64,000 nt of DNA from Caloramator australicus RC3 (GTDB lineage Bacteria; Bacillota; Clostridia; Clostridiales; Caloramatoraceae). The notes under the pieces were generated by a model. The model did not search any database. It worked only from the letters and a program-made list of their open reading frames with translations, and was not told where the DNA came from. Shown here in pieces: positions 36,432-45,465 of the stretch. The stretch is from positions 41,982-105,981 of the forward strand of contig NZ_CAKP01000113.1 of the NCBI RefSeq assembly GCF_000297115.1, written 5' to 3'. Positions within the stretch are counted from its first letter, which is position 1. The number at the start of each line of letters is the position of its first letter. The translations under genes were made by a program, and so were the position numbers.

Positions 36432-37532
36432 TTATTTAATTTTAATATCCGCATCCTTCATATCAAGGGTTGAAAAATCTCCAATTGGGAATTTTACAGG
36501 CATTCCTGTTTTTTGTGACTTATACGCTGCAAGTATTATTTCCATTCCCTTTCTACCTTCTTCGCCGTTAACAAGTGGCTCCCTATTACTCTTTATAGCA
36601 TCTATCATGTCCTTAAATAAAGGTGTGTGCCCGTATCCGTAAACTGTATCAGGATCCCCTTCCTGCATCTTAAGTATTTCTTCCTCTGAATCCTTACCAT
36701 CTGCAAATCTCCAAGTTTCAATCCTATTTACTGCAAGGCCTCCAATAACAACTGAGCCATTTTCACCAAATATGCTTAATGTCTCCTCTAAATTCTTTGG
36801 ATATACACAAGCGCTTCCTTCCACAATTCCAATTGCACCGTTTTTGAATCTAATTATAATAGCGCCAAAATCTTCCGCTTCGATATCCCTTATAAAGTTC
36901 CCTGTTTGGGCATAAACGGAATCGATCTCTCCTCCCATCATCCATTGAAGAAGGTCGATGTCATGTATGCACTGATTCATCAATGTTCCACCATCGAGCT
37001 CCCAAGTTCCCCTCCAGGGTGCCTGCTTGTAGTAGTTCATATTTCTATTCCATCTAATGCTTGCCATTCCGTTGATTAGCTTTCCAAATCTTCCTTCCTC
37101 AAGGGCCCTTCTTAGCATTTGGATTGGCTTATTAAATCTGTTTTGGTGGCATACGCAGAGTTTAACGCCTTTTCTCTTTGCAGTTTCAATCATCTTATCT
37201 GCATCCTTTGTTGAAAGGGCCATTGGTTTTTCAACTATAACGTGCTTTCCCTTTTCCATACAGTAAATTGCAATTTCTGGGTGATATCCGCTTTCTGTAG
37301 CAATAGTTACAACATCTATATCTTCCTTTTCAATCATCTCTTTATAATCAGCGTAAACATTTACCTTTGCACCTTCTATTTTATTGATATATTCATTTGC
37401 CTTTGCCCTTGCCTTTTCTATATCAACATCGCAGGTTGCAACAAGCTCTGCCTCATCATGATTATTTACAATCGCCTCAACATGCTTATATGAAATTCTT
37501 CCACATCCAATTATCGCAAACTTTAACTTCAT
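36432..37532 (-). CDS. wbpB: Gfo/Idh/MocA oxidoreductase (WbpB-like UDP-sugar 3-dehydrogenase)
   Basis: A 366-aa NAD-dependent dehydrogenase: Rossmann motif AIIGCGRISYKHVEAI, EKP motif in VIVEKPMALST, and NQCIHDIDLLQWMMGG with the catalytic histidine. In the Wbp pathway it oxidises C3 of UDP-GlcNAc uronate before amination. Start MKLKFAIIG follows AAGGAGG at 7 nt. Confidence 0.83.
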   Translation of the reverse strand: MKLKFAIIGCGRISYKHVEAIVNNHDEAELVATCDVDIEKARAKANEYINKIEGAKVNVYADYKEMIEKEDIDVVTIATESGYHPEIAIYCMEKGKHVIVEKPMALSTKDADKMIETAKRKGVKLCVCHQNRFNKPIQMLRRALEEGRFGKLINGMASIRWNRNMNYYKQAPWRGTWELDGGTLMNQCIHDIDLLQWMMGGEIDSVYAQTGNFIRDIEAEDFGAIIIRFKNGAIGIVEGSACVYPKNLEETLSIFGENGSVVIGGLAVNRIETWRFADGKDSEEEILKMQEGDPDTVYGYGHTPLFKDMIDAIKSNREPLVNGEEGRKGMEIILAAYKSQKTGMPVKFPIGDFSTLDMKDADIKIK

Positions 37533-37546
37533 AAAATTACCTCCTT

Positions 37547-37587
37547 GAGTGCCTGCCTCTTGACTTTTTGACTTTTTGACATTTTCA
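37547..37587. repeat. TTGACTTTTTGAC-type repeat next to a degenerate GTGCCTG motif
   Basis: GAGTGCCTGCCTCTTGACTT followed by TTTGACTTTTTGACATTTTC closely resembles 39170-39210, where the intact palindrome is followed by the same TTGAC array. The remaining DNA to 37798 shows only an AACCGTCCC motif and no gene. Confidence 0.6.
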
Positions 37588-37798
37588 AATTTTTCCATAT
37601 AAAATTTTTAGCCATCTTAGCAAAATTATTTCACACTATTTTAATGTAACTTGCTTTTAAAACCAATAATCTCATTATCCCTTTTTTCTATTATTGGGAC
37701 TTATTTTTTATTTAAACCTGATTATCGTCTCGAATTTTTAAGTCCATACTTTTATTTCCCCTAAAGTTTATAAAAGTAATGAACCGTCCCTTTTACAA

Positions 37799-37826
37799 AG
37801 GCACTTTTGCAAAAGCAAAAGTGCCT
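37799..37826 (-). terminator. Terminator after the first wbpA
   Basis: AGGCACTTTTGC/GCAAAAGTGCCT perfect 12-bp stem just after the wbpA stop codon. Confidence 0.8.
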
Positions 37827-37832
37827 AAAGGA

Positions 37833-39149
37833 TTAAAGCTTGATTATCTTGTCTCGGTTTTCTAAAACTTCTTTAGTTGCATTTCTTGTGTCGAATACAA
37901 CCTTTGCATTTTTTACTATAAAATCATAATCATACTTTGAATGGTCTGTTGTTATTATTACTATATCCGCATCCTTTAAAGTTTCTTCTGTAAGTTCAAC
38001 TGACACATAATGCTTTCCGTTGTGTGTAAACTCTGGTATATATGGATCGTTGTATGAAACTTTAGCATTTCTCTTTTCAAGATGTTCAATTACCTTTAAA
38101 GTTGGTGATTCTCTTAAATCATCTATATCCTTCTTATACGCTGCACCTAAAAGTAAAACCTTTGAACCATTAAGTGGCTTTTTAAAGTCGTTTAATATAT
38201 GTGATGCCTTTTCCACAACAAACTCTGGCATGTAGTCGTTTATTTCCCCTGCTATTTCAATTAGTCTTGTATGATAATCATATTCCCTTGCCTTCCATGT
38301 TAAATAGAATGGGTCTATTGGAATGCAGTGGCCACCAAGACCTGGCCCTGGATAGAATGCCATAAATCCATATGGCTTTGTCTTTGCTGCTTCTATAACT
38401 TCCCATACGTCTATTCCCATTCTTTCGCAAAGGATGGCCATTTCGTTTACAAGGGCTACGTTTATATTTCTAAACGTATTTTCAAGTATCTTTTCCATCT
38501 CTGCTACCGCTGGTGATGATACTGTAAATATTTCTCCTTCTAAAACGTTTCTATATAAAGTTGCTGCAATCTCTGTGCAGTCCTTAGTAACCCCACCTAC
38601 TACCTTTGGAGTATTCTTTGTCTTGAAGAACTTGTTACCTGGGTCAACCCTCTCTGGTGAGAAGGCAAGATAAAAATCCTCTCCGCACTTTAATCCTGTC
38701 TTTTCAAGTATTGGCTTTACAACTTCCTCTGTTGTTCCTGGATATGTTGTTGACTCTAAAACTACAAGCATTCCCTTATGAAGATACTTTGCTATGCTCT
38801 CTGTTGAATTAACAACATATGTTATATCCGGCTGCTTATACTTATCAAGTGGTGTTGGAACGCATATCGCAACGCAGTCAACCTCTGCAATTCTTGAATA
38901 ATCTGTAGTTGCATAGATCATTCCCTTTTTAACAAGATCAGCAAGTTCCTCATCAACAACGTCCCCTATGTAGTTGTGTCCTTCGTTTACCATATCGCAT
39001 CTTTTTTGCTGAATGTCAAAGCCTATTACCTTATAGCCTGCCTTTGCCTTTTCAACTGCAAGGGGAAGCCCAACATAACCAAGGCCCACAACCCCAATTA
39101 CCGCTGTTTTATTTTGTATCTTTTCTAAGAGCATTTCTTTAGTTGACAT
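37833..39149 (-). CDS. wbpA: UDP-N-acetylglucosamine 6-dehydrogenase, copy 1
   Basis: A 438-aa nucleotide-sugar dehydrogenase: NAD fold GVVGLGYVGLPLAVEKA, catalytic cysteine in GPGLGGHCIPIDPFYL, and C-terminal KKDIDDLRESPTLKV. It oxidises UDP-GlcNAc to the uronate, the first step toward UDP-ManNAc3NAcA. It is nearly identical in DNA to 58431-59747; only the first ten codons differ strongly. AAAGGAGG lies upstream of its ATG. Confidence 0.9.
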   Translation of the reverse strand: MSTKEMLLEKIQNKTAVIGVVGLGYVGLPLAVEKAKAGYKVIGFDIQQKRCDMVNEGHNYIGDVVDEELADLVKKGMIYATTDYSRIAEVDCVAICVPTPLDKYKQPDITYVVNSTESIAKYLHKGMLVVLESTTYPGTTEEVVKPILEKTGLKCGEDFYLAFSPERVDPGNKFFKTKNTPKVVGGVTKDCTEIAATLYRNVLEGEIFTVSSPAVAEMEKILENTFRNINVALVNEMAILCERMGIDVWEVIEAAKTKPYGFMAFYPGPGLGGHCIPIDPFYLTWKAREYDYHTRLIEIAGEINDYMPEFVVEKASHILNDFKKPLNGSKVLLLGAAYKKDIDDLRESPTLKVIEHLEKRNAKVSYNDPYIPEFTHNGKHYVSVELTEETLKDADIVIITTDHSKYDYDFIVKNAKVVFDTRNATKEVLENRDKIIKL

Positions 39150-39169
39150 ACATTTTCCTCCTTTTTCTT

Positions 39170-39184
39170 AAGTGCCTGGCACTT
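39170..39184. repeat. GTGCCTGGCAC palindromic repeat, copy 2
   Basis: AAGTGCC-T-GGCACTT, followed by a TTGACTTTTTGACATTTTGAC array, upstream of wbpA. Confidence 0.7.
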
Positions 39185-39298
39185 GACTTTTTGACATTTT
39201 GACATTTCCATATAGTTCCATTGAAGTATCGTTTTTATAGTTAAAACATTAACAATTAAATTTTATCTTAAAATTATCCTCATTACAACTTAACTTTT

Positions 39299-39311
39299 GG
39301 TGCCTGGCACC
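39299..39311. repeat. GTGCCTGGCAC palindromic repeat, copy 3
   Basis: GGTGCC-T-GGCACC immediately after the wbpE stop codon; together with copy 2 it brackets the wbpE-wbpA gap and may act as a hairpin. Confidence 0.7.
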
Positions 39312-40418
39312 TTATTTTAAGTTTTCGAACTCCTTAATTTTTTCTGCAACATATTTTTGCTGCTCTAAAGTAAGTTCTGGATATAGTGGAATTGCAAAGG
39401 TCCTTTTGCTTGCATATTCTGCATTTGGAAGGTCCCCTTCCTTGTATCCAAGGTCCTTGTATACGTTTTGTAGATGCAGTGGAACCGGGTAGTATATTCC
39501 TGTTGCTACCCCATTGTCCTTAAGGTATTTTATTAGCTCATCCCTCTTTTCATGTTGAATTATATATAAATGATATATATGTTTATTATAATCCCTTGCA
39601 ACTGGTAGTTTACAGCTTGTGTCCTTTAAAAGCTCGTTATAAATTTCTGCCTTTTCTGCCCTTTTTCTGTTCCATTCATCTAAATACTTAAACTTAACAT
39701 TTAAAATGGCCGCCTGAAGCTCATCGAGTCTGCTGTTATATCCTAAGATCTCATGATAATATTTTACCTTGCTTCCGTGGAACCTTAGCATTCTAATCCT
39801 TTCAGCAACAGCATCATCATTTGTAACAACCATTCCTCCATCGCCGTATCCGCCTAAATTTTTAGTTGGGAAGAAGGAAAAACAAGCTGCATGGCCTATT
39901 GAACCCGCCTTTTTTCCCTTATACTCAGCACCAATTGCCTGGCAAGCATCCTCTATAACTATAAGATTATGCTTTTTAGCAATCTCCATTATCCTATCCA
40001 TATCCACCATCTGGCCAAAGATGTGGACAGGGATTATGGCCTTTGTCCTCTCAGTGATTTTTTCCTCAATCCTATCTACATCAATGCAGTATGTATCAGG
40101 GTCTATATCAACAAAGACTGGCTTTGCCCCTGCCTGGGATATCGTCTCTGCCGATGCAAAAAAGGTAAAGGGTGATGTTATAACCTCGTCTCCTTCTCCT
40201 ATCCCAAAGGCCTTAAGTGTTAATAAAAGGGCATCTGTTCCATTAGCAACACCAATACCATGTTTTACGCCGCAGTATTTTGCAATATCCTCTTCAAGCT
40301 TTTTAACCTGCGATCCTAAGATATAGTGTCCTGACTCTATAGTTGATATTACAGCCTCTTTAATCTCATCTTTGATAGTCTCATACTGTGCCAAAAGATC
40401 CAAAAGCTGAATGTTCAT
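39312..40418 (-). CDS. wbpE: DegT-family aminotransferase (WbpE-like)
   Basis: A 368-aa PLP enzyme: VANGTDALLLTLKAFG, DACQAIGAEYKGKKAG, PLP lysine in SFFPTKNLGGYGDGG, and C-terminal AIPLYPELTLEQQKYV. It would aminate the C3 keto group made by WbpB. Start MNIQLLD follows GGGAGG at 7 nt. A truncated relative lies at 59.8-60.09 kb beside the second wbpA. Confidence 0.85.
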   Translation of the reverse strand: MNIQLLDLLAQYETIKDEIKEAVISTIESGHYILGSQVKKLEEDIAKYCGVKHGIGVANGTDALLLTLKAFGIGEGDEVITSPFTFFASAETISQAGAKPVFVDIDPDTYCIDVDRIEEKITERTKAIIPVHIFGQMVDMDRIMEIAKKHNLIVIEDACQAIGAEYKGKKAGSIGHAACFSFFPTKNLGGYGDGGMVVTNDDAVAERIRMLRFHGSKVKYYHEILGYNSRLDELQAAILNVKFKYLDEWNRKRAEKAEIYNELLKDTSCKLPVARDYNKHIYHLYIIQHEKRDELIKYLKDNGVATGIYYPVPLHLQNVYKDLGYKEGDLPNAEYASKRTFAIPLYPELTLEQQKYVAEKIKEFENLK

Positions 40419-40435
40419 AATTAAACCTCCCAAGC

Positions 40436-42265
40436 TTAATCTTGCTTTCTTTTATATGTTGGAACAAATTCCTCCATAAGTTTAAATATCTTTTCATCTT
40501 CATCATCTAAAGCATCAATAAGGCTCTCTATCATAGAATTGATCTTATCAACATCAAACTCCCCAGGCTTTCCGATAAAAATCTTCTTATGCTTTGTCTT
40601 TTTAAGCCCCTCTTCATTCATCAAAAGCTCCTCATAGAGCTTTTCTCCAGGTCTTAACCCGGTAAATTCAATCTTTATATCCTTATCCGGCTCGAATCCC
40701 GAGAGCCTTATTAACTGCCTTGCAAGATCCACAATTTTAACAGGTTTTCCCATATCAAGGACAAAAATCTCTCCACCCTCTGCCATTGCGCCTGCTTGAA
40801 TTACAAGCTGTGCAGCCTCAGGTATGGTCATAAAGTATCTGTTTATCTCGGGATGGGTTACCGTAACCGGACCTCCCTTTTTAATCTGCTCCTTAAAAAG
40901 AGGGATTACACTTCCGCTGCTGCCTAACACATTTCCAAATCTTACAGCAACGTATTCGGTTTTACTTACCTTATCATAGGCTTGTATTATCATCTCGGCA
41001 AATCTTTTGGTTGCCCCCATTATATTTGTTGGATTAACCGCCTTATCCGTCGAGATTAAAACAAACTTTTCAACGCCAAATTCATCAGCACACCTTACTA
41101 CATTTAGTGTTCCTAATATATTGTTTTTTATAGCCTCCTTAGGATTAGCCTCCATTAAAGGAACGTGCTTATGGGCTGCTGCATGGAAAACAACGTTTGG
41201 CCTGTATTTTTTAAATATCTCCCTTAATCTTTCCCTTTCCCTTATTGAAGCTATTATAACCTCCTGGTCAAGGTCCTTATATTGAGATTTTAATTCCATC
41301 GAAAGGTTGTAGGCTCCGTTTTCGTAAATGTCCAATATAAGAAGTTTCTTAGGATTAAACCTTGCAATCTGCCTACATAGCTCTGACCCAATTGAGCCTC
41401 CTCCGCCGGTTACCAAAACAACTTTATCCTTTAAATAGTCGGCAATCTCGTCGATATTGAGCTCCACCGGCTCCCTTCCTAAAAGGTCCTCTATTTCAAC
41501 GTCTCTTATCTGGCTTATGGTAACCTTACCGCCGATTAGCTCATATATCCCCGGCAAAGTCTTTAGCTTGCATCCCGTCTGGCTGCATAGCCTTATAATC
41601 TCTGCCCTCTCCTCCTTATCGGCCGAAGGAATGGCAATTAAAATCTCATCTATTGCCATCTCCTCTACTACATCCCCAAGGTCATTTCTATCGCCAACTA
41701 TAGGAATTCCTTGAATGTATTTTCCCTTTTTAGACTTATCATCATCCACAAAGGCAACCGGAATGTATCCAAGCTCCGGATGCTTTTTCATCTCCTTTGC
41801 AACGATAGCCCCTGCATCCCCAGCGCCAAATATTAAAATTCTCTTTCCTTTTTTGCCTGAAAGGGCCTGCATCCCCTCAAAGTGCATTATAACCCTTCTT
41901 AGGAATCTAAGGCCTCCACTTGCCATTATCGTAAAGGCCCACATAACAAAATAAACGCTAAGGGGAAGCCTATTTCTCATCACAACACCATATATAAAAG
42001 AAACAGCACTTCCTACCGATACCGCAACGATAACCGACAAGAGCTCCTCTATACTTGCATATCTCCATATGCTTGTATACAGCTTAAATATGTAAAAGGA
42101 TATAACCATCAATATTGAAATTGGAATAAAGGATTCTTTGTATCTTTCAAGATATGCCGGAGGTATCCTCCAGGAAAATCTAAAAAAGTATCCTAAAAAA
42201 ATCGCAGCGTTTATAAAAATTATGTCGCTTAAAACTAAAAGTGCCACCTTTATCCTGCGTTTCAT
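40436..42265 (-). CDS. pglF: Membrane-bound UDP-GlcNAc 4,6-dehydratase (PglF/CapD-like)
   Basis: A 609-aa protein. Four N-terminal membrane helices, a first nucleotide-binding fold (RILIFGAGDAGAIVAKEM), then the dehydratase domain with VTGGGGSIGSELCRQI, AAHKHVPLME, and STDKAVNPTNIMGATKR, where methionine-lysine replaces the usual Tyr-x3-Lys as in PglF. It makes the 4-keto-6-deoxy intermediate used by PglE. First gene of the polysaccharide operon behind a good promoter. Confidence 0.9.
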   Translation of the reverse strand: MKRRIKVALLVLSDIIFINAAIFLGYFFRFSWRIPPAYLERYKESFIPISILMVISFYIFKLYTSIWRYASIEELLSVIVAVSVGSAVSFIYGVVMRNRLPLSVYFVMWAFTIMASGGLRFLRRVIMHFEGMQALSGKKGKRILIFGAGDAGAIVAKEMKKHPELGYIPVAFVDDDKSKKGKYIQGIPIVGDRNDLGDVVEEMAIDEILIAIPSADKEERAEIIRLCSQTGCKLKTLPGIYELIGGKVTISQIRDVEIEDLLGREPVELNIDEIADYLKDKVVLVTGGGGSIGSELCRQIARFNPKKLLILDIYENGAYNLSMELKSQYKDLDQEVIIASIRERERLREIFKKYRPNVVFHAAAHKHVPLMEANPKEAIKNNILGTLNVVRCADEFGVEKFVLISTDKAVNPTNIMGATKRFAEMIIQAYDKVSKTEYVAVRFGNVLGSSGSVIPLFKEQIKKGGPVTVTHPEINRYFMTIPEAAQLVIQAGAMAEGGEIFVLDMGKPVKIVDLARQLIRLSGFEPDKDIKIEFTGLRPGEKLYEELLMNEEGLKKTKHKKIFIGKPGEFDVDKINSMIESLIDALDDEDEKIFKLMEEFVPTYKRKQD

Positions 42266-42311
42266 ATCATATTCCCCAATCTTTAGAAAAATTTTAACAC
42301 AATCATTTATA

Positions 42312-42340
42312 ATTATACTCCATTTGCAAATAATAGTAAA
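42312..42340 (-). promoter_or_regulatory. Promoter of the pgl/wbp polysaccharide operon
   Basis: TTTACT (42335-42340), 17 bp, TATAAT (42312-42317), about 45 bp before the pglF ATG. Confidence 0.65.
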
Positions 42341-42391
42341 ATGTTTTTGCCCCTCTTACCCTTCTTAAATTTTAAATTTTTTATTAAATTT

Positions 42392-42406
42392 AGGTGCCAG
42401 GCACTT
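42392..42406. repeat. GTGCCAGGCAC palindromic repeat, copy 4
   Basis: AGGTGCC-A-GGCACTT followed by AAGATTTAAG, the same tail as copy 1 at 435-449. Confidence 0.7.
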
Positions 42407-42419
42407 AAGATTTAAGATT

Positions 42420-42447
42420 TTAAAAAACCGCCCTAAACTTAGGCGGC
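42420..42447 (-). terminator. Terminator after the coiled-coil gene
   Basis: CCGCC...GGCGG stem followed on the minus strand by six T residues, directly after the stop codon. Confidence 0.8.
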
Positions 42448-42448
42448 G

Positions 42449-42823
42449 TTACATTTTTATATTCTTCTTTATCTGTATAATTTCATACCAATTCTTTGCA
42501 GTAATCTCCTCAACTAAACTAAAATCCTTTCTTATTGCCTTTACATCAGCTGCCATTTCAGCAACATCGTATGTAAGCTTATCTATCTCAGCCTTGTGAA
42601 CTTCACTTGCATGTTCAACAGCCCTTAAAATCTCTGTGTTTTCCTTTACCTGTTCTTTAATAAGTCCCACTTCACTCTCTAATTTATCCATTCTAGATTC
42701 TAATTTATCCATTCTTTCCTCAAGTCTGTCTAACTTTCTATTAGTCTCCCTTAAATCCTCCCTTAAACCATTGACACCTTCTGTTAGATTCTCAAGAAGC
42801 TTTAAAACCTTTTCCTCCACCAT
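42449..42823 (-). CDS. Coiled-coil protein of unknown function
   Basis: A 124-aa, charged, almost wholly helical protein with clear heptads (LDRLEERMDKLESRMDKLES) and no signal peptide. Start MVEEKVLKLL chosen because GGAGG lies 5 nt upstream. Such small coiled-coil proteins are common as hypothetical genes in clostridia. It is a single-gene unit with its own terminator. Function not recognised. Confidence 0.7.
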   Translation of the reverse strand: MVEEKVLKLLENLTEGVNGLREDLRETNRKLDRLEERMDKLESRMDKLESEVGLIKEQVKENTEILRAVEHASEVHKAEIDKLTYDVAEMAADVKAIRKDFSLVEEITAKNWYEIIQIKKNIKM

Positions 42824-42889
42824 CTGCACCTCCACTAAAATTTTACCACAAATCAGCTTTTATAGCAATTTACATATATTTACACAAAA

Positions 42890-42912
42890 AGGCAAGTAGA
42901 ACCTACTTGCCT
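42890..42912 (-). terminator. Terminator after the SpoIID-like gene
   Basis: AGGCAAGTAG/CTACTTGCCT stem followed by T residues on the minus strand; overlaps the stop codon. Confidence 0.85.
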
Positions 42913-45388
42913 AAAACTTAAATCCTAATTTTTCTAATGTTGCTTTTCCTGCAATTCCATCTGCATAAAGCCCCTTATCCCTTTGAAAACTTTTAACAGC
43001 TGTTTCGGTAATACTTCCAAAGTATCCCGTAACTGCACTCTGCTGCAGATACCCTAATCTTAATAGGGCGCTTTGCAGGGCTTTAACATCATTTCCTTCC
43101 ATCCCCTTCTTTAGCACTCTACTAATGTTAACTTGTTGTTCAGATAAATTCCCTCTTGAAACACCTTCATTATTATCATTAGGAACATCTTTTTCCCTCT
43201 TTATTTTTTCAGCAAGAAGGATATTGATCTTATTAACCACAGCCTTTCCTACAACCCCATCGATAACCATTCTATTATCCTTCTGCAGCTTTTTAACCAC
43301 AGATACTGTCTTAGCATCAAAAATCCCGTTCACTTGAACATTATAACCTAACTTATTTAACGCATTTTGTAGCCTTTTTACATCATCACCCTTTACATTT
43401 AACCTCAATACCCTCTTATAAGTTAACTTAAGTGCATTAAAAGTCTTTGCATCCTTTAAAATCATGTTGTATAAATTCTCATCTACAATTCCAGTCGCTT
43501 TTAGTCCCTTTTTCTTTTGATAGTCTACAACTGCATTGTATGTCTTATCCCCAAAATATCCCGTTGGTGTTCCTATATTATACAAAAGTGTATTCAATGC
43601 CCCTTGCAAAGTTTTAATCCTTATATCCTTCATTCCCTTTTTTAATTTAAAGGAGCTTCCCCTTGATACCGGCTCTTTAACCACATTAAACTTTAACTCA
43701 TAACTTAACACATTTTCAGGCTGCAGCTCATCCTTTACCTCTGCCTTAACAACATACTCCCCAATCTCCTGAGGAACAAAGGCAATACTATTTACATAAT
43801 TAAAATCCTGCCCATAAACTAAGTTCTCATCCTTATAAACCTCTATCTTATAAGCTATCCTATCGCTTCCACCCTCCGTCAATACGCTTATATTAACAGG
43901 CTTTTTCTCATAAACAGTATTCTTGTCTAAAATAACGTTTACTCCGCTAATGGACCTGTAAACATTAAACTTAACTTCCCTGTAATCGTCATAATCCTTA
44001 GATGAATAAACATTTCTAATATATGCTTTTAATGTGTATTCCCCTTCTTCTTGAAGCTGATATTTAAAATCGATATTCTTAGAATATTCTCCCCCAATTA
44101 AAAGAGTATCTCCCTTATAGAGCTCATACTTAAAAAGTAAATTGTCTATGCTTGAACTTTCAATAATAGGATTTGCCGTTATTTCTTCCCCAATCAAAAA
44201 TTTATCTTTATTCGTGTTAAGTAAAATAAGTTTAGAATTCAAAGACTCAATCTGAGCACCGTCATAATAGAACTTTAAAATTTCATCAAACCTTTGCCCC
44301 GCAAGGGCTCTATTTCTTGCCCCGATTTGGCTCATTCCAACGCCGTGACCATAGCCCTTTCCTATAAATGTATAAGTATCAGTTGCTGCATCATAAGTAA
44401 CATCATAAAGGGCACTTCTAAAGCTAAATGCCGTCCTTGGCTGCTCCTTTGTTAAGGTTTTTATGACCTCTAATCCATTTTGGTCTAAATAAACAACATC
44501 CATCCTTGCGATTCTTCCGCTATTGTTTCTCACAATCGAGTTTAAATCTATTCTTAAAAATCTGTCATTTGGGCCTAATATATTCTTTGCCTTTAACCTT
44601 GAATCGATATCAATAACAGTTAAAACCACAGGATTTTCCGGCCAGATGTAGGTATCAAATGTATCTTCCTTTGCAATCAAATAAGGCAATTGGCTTGTCC
44701 AAGGATTTCCCGATGCCTCAGTCCAACCTCCGTTGCTTGCCGAAAAATATGCCGAGATTATCCTTCCTCCGTAGGTCATAATTATTCCCTTTGTTTCTTC
44801 TACCGCCCTTATGGAGTTTGCCTTTGTTTCATCGTATCCTCCATAAACCTGACAATGCACAGTATCACAAAGATCATACCCATCAATTCTATGTTTTCCA
44901 ATGTTAGAAAGTGCATAACACCTTGCAGCAACCGCCTGTGCTTTTAAGGCCTCTAAAGGGAATGAATCGCTCATCTCCCTTGGAACAACCCCCTTTAAAT
45001 AATCCTCTATATTTAAAATATTGATTGGCAAAATTAAATTATTTACAGCCTTAAAACTCATCCTTCCAAGATACTTTGCTGATTTTGTTCCAGAGATTAT
45101 CCGAATCCAAGAACCCTCTCCTACTGGAACTAAAGAAAGCTCCTGATATGTTTTTCCGTTAAATGATACTAATCCGTTGGAAATAGATAGGTTTAAAATA
45201 GAACCAGAAGGAAAAAAAGCCCCATCTACCAAATAATCTCCGTTTAAAGACACAGAAAGAGCATTTCTTGCCATACTCTCAAGCCCAATCTTAATATCCT
45301 GAAAATAGACCTCCTGATATTTAGCAAAAGCACTAATTGGGGACAAAAGCATTGAAATTATCAAAAAAATAGACAAAATCCTTTTCAT
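42911..45388 (-). CDS. SpoIID/LytB-domain protein with three peptidoglycan-binding repeats
   Basis: An 825-aa exported protein. Signal peptide (MKRILSIFLIISMLLSPISAFA); SpoIID/LytB domain about 100-380 with YLKGVVPREMSDSFPLEALKAQ, AYFSASNGG and the late GHGVGMSQIGARNRA motif; two beta-rich modules about 385-580; and three PG_binding_1 repeats (starts near 590, 665 and 755, each with a LQ.AL..LGY core and a GYFG or NGIF motif). SpoIID enzymes are lytic transglycosylases acting on denuded glycan. The wall-binding repeats suggest a vegetative wall-remodelling or amidase-modifier role (LytB-like) rather than sporulation engulfment. Confidence 0.85.
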   Translation of the reverse strand: MKRILSIFLIISMLLSPISAFAKYQEVYFQDIKIGLESMARNALSVSLNGDYLVDGAFFPSGSILNLSISNGLVSFNGKTYQELSLVPVGEGSWIRIISGTKSAKYLGRMSFKAVNNLILPINILNIEDYLKGVVPREMSDSFPLEALKAQAVAARCYALSNIGKHRIDGYDLCDTVHCQVYGGYDETKANSIRAVEETKGIIMTYGGRIISAYFSASNGGWTEASGNPWTSQLPYLIAKEDTFDTYIWPENPVVLTVIDIDSRLKAKNILGPNDRFLRIDLNSIVRNNSGRIARMDVVYLDQNGLEVIKTLTKEQPRTAFSFRSALYDVTYDAATDTYTFIGKGYGHGVGMSQIGARNRALAGQRFDEILKFYYDGAQIESLNSKLILLNTNKDKFLIGEEITANPIIESSSIDNLLFKYELYKGDTLLIGGEYSKNIDFKYQLQEEGEYTLKAYIRNVYSSKDYDDYREVKFNVYRSISGVNVILDKNTVYEKKPVNISVLTEGGSDRIAYKIEVYKDENLVYGQDFNYVNSIAFVPQEIGEYVVKAEVKDELQPENVLSYELKFNVVKEPVSRGSSFKLKKGMKDIRIKTLQGALNTLLYNIGTPTGYFGDKTYNAVVDYQKKKGLKATGIVDENLYNMILKDAKTFNALKLTYKRVLRLNVKGDDVKRLQNALNKLGYNVQVNGIFDAKTVSVVKKLQKDNRMVIDGVVGKAVVNKINILLAEKIKREKDVPNDNNEGVSRGNLSEQQVNISRVLKKGMEGNDVKALQSALLRLGYLQQSAVTGYFGSITETAVKSFQRDKGLYADGIAGKATLEKLGFKF

Positions 45389-45442
45389 CCCCTCACCCCC
45401 TTACATCCATTATATTCTATTTTTATCCATAAAACAACAAAA

Positions 45443-45465
45443 AACCACCGCAAAATGCAGTGGTT
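45443..45465 (-). terminator. Terminator after the 307-aa gene
   Basis: AACCAC(T/C)GCA/TGCGGTGGTT stem with TTTTTTG on the minus strand. Confidence 0.8.

Noticed and set aside
39769..40326. A 185-codon plus-strand frame over wbpE
   Set aside because: Shadow frame of a strongly conserved aminotransferase gene, no ribosome site.
42660..42730. CRISPR-like tandem repeat in the coiled-coil gene
   Set aside because: The repeat (coding for DKLESRM-type heptads) is in frame, without spacers, and is explained by the coiled coil.
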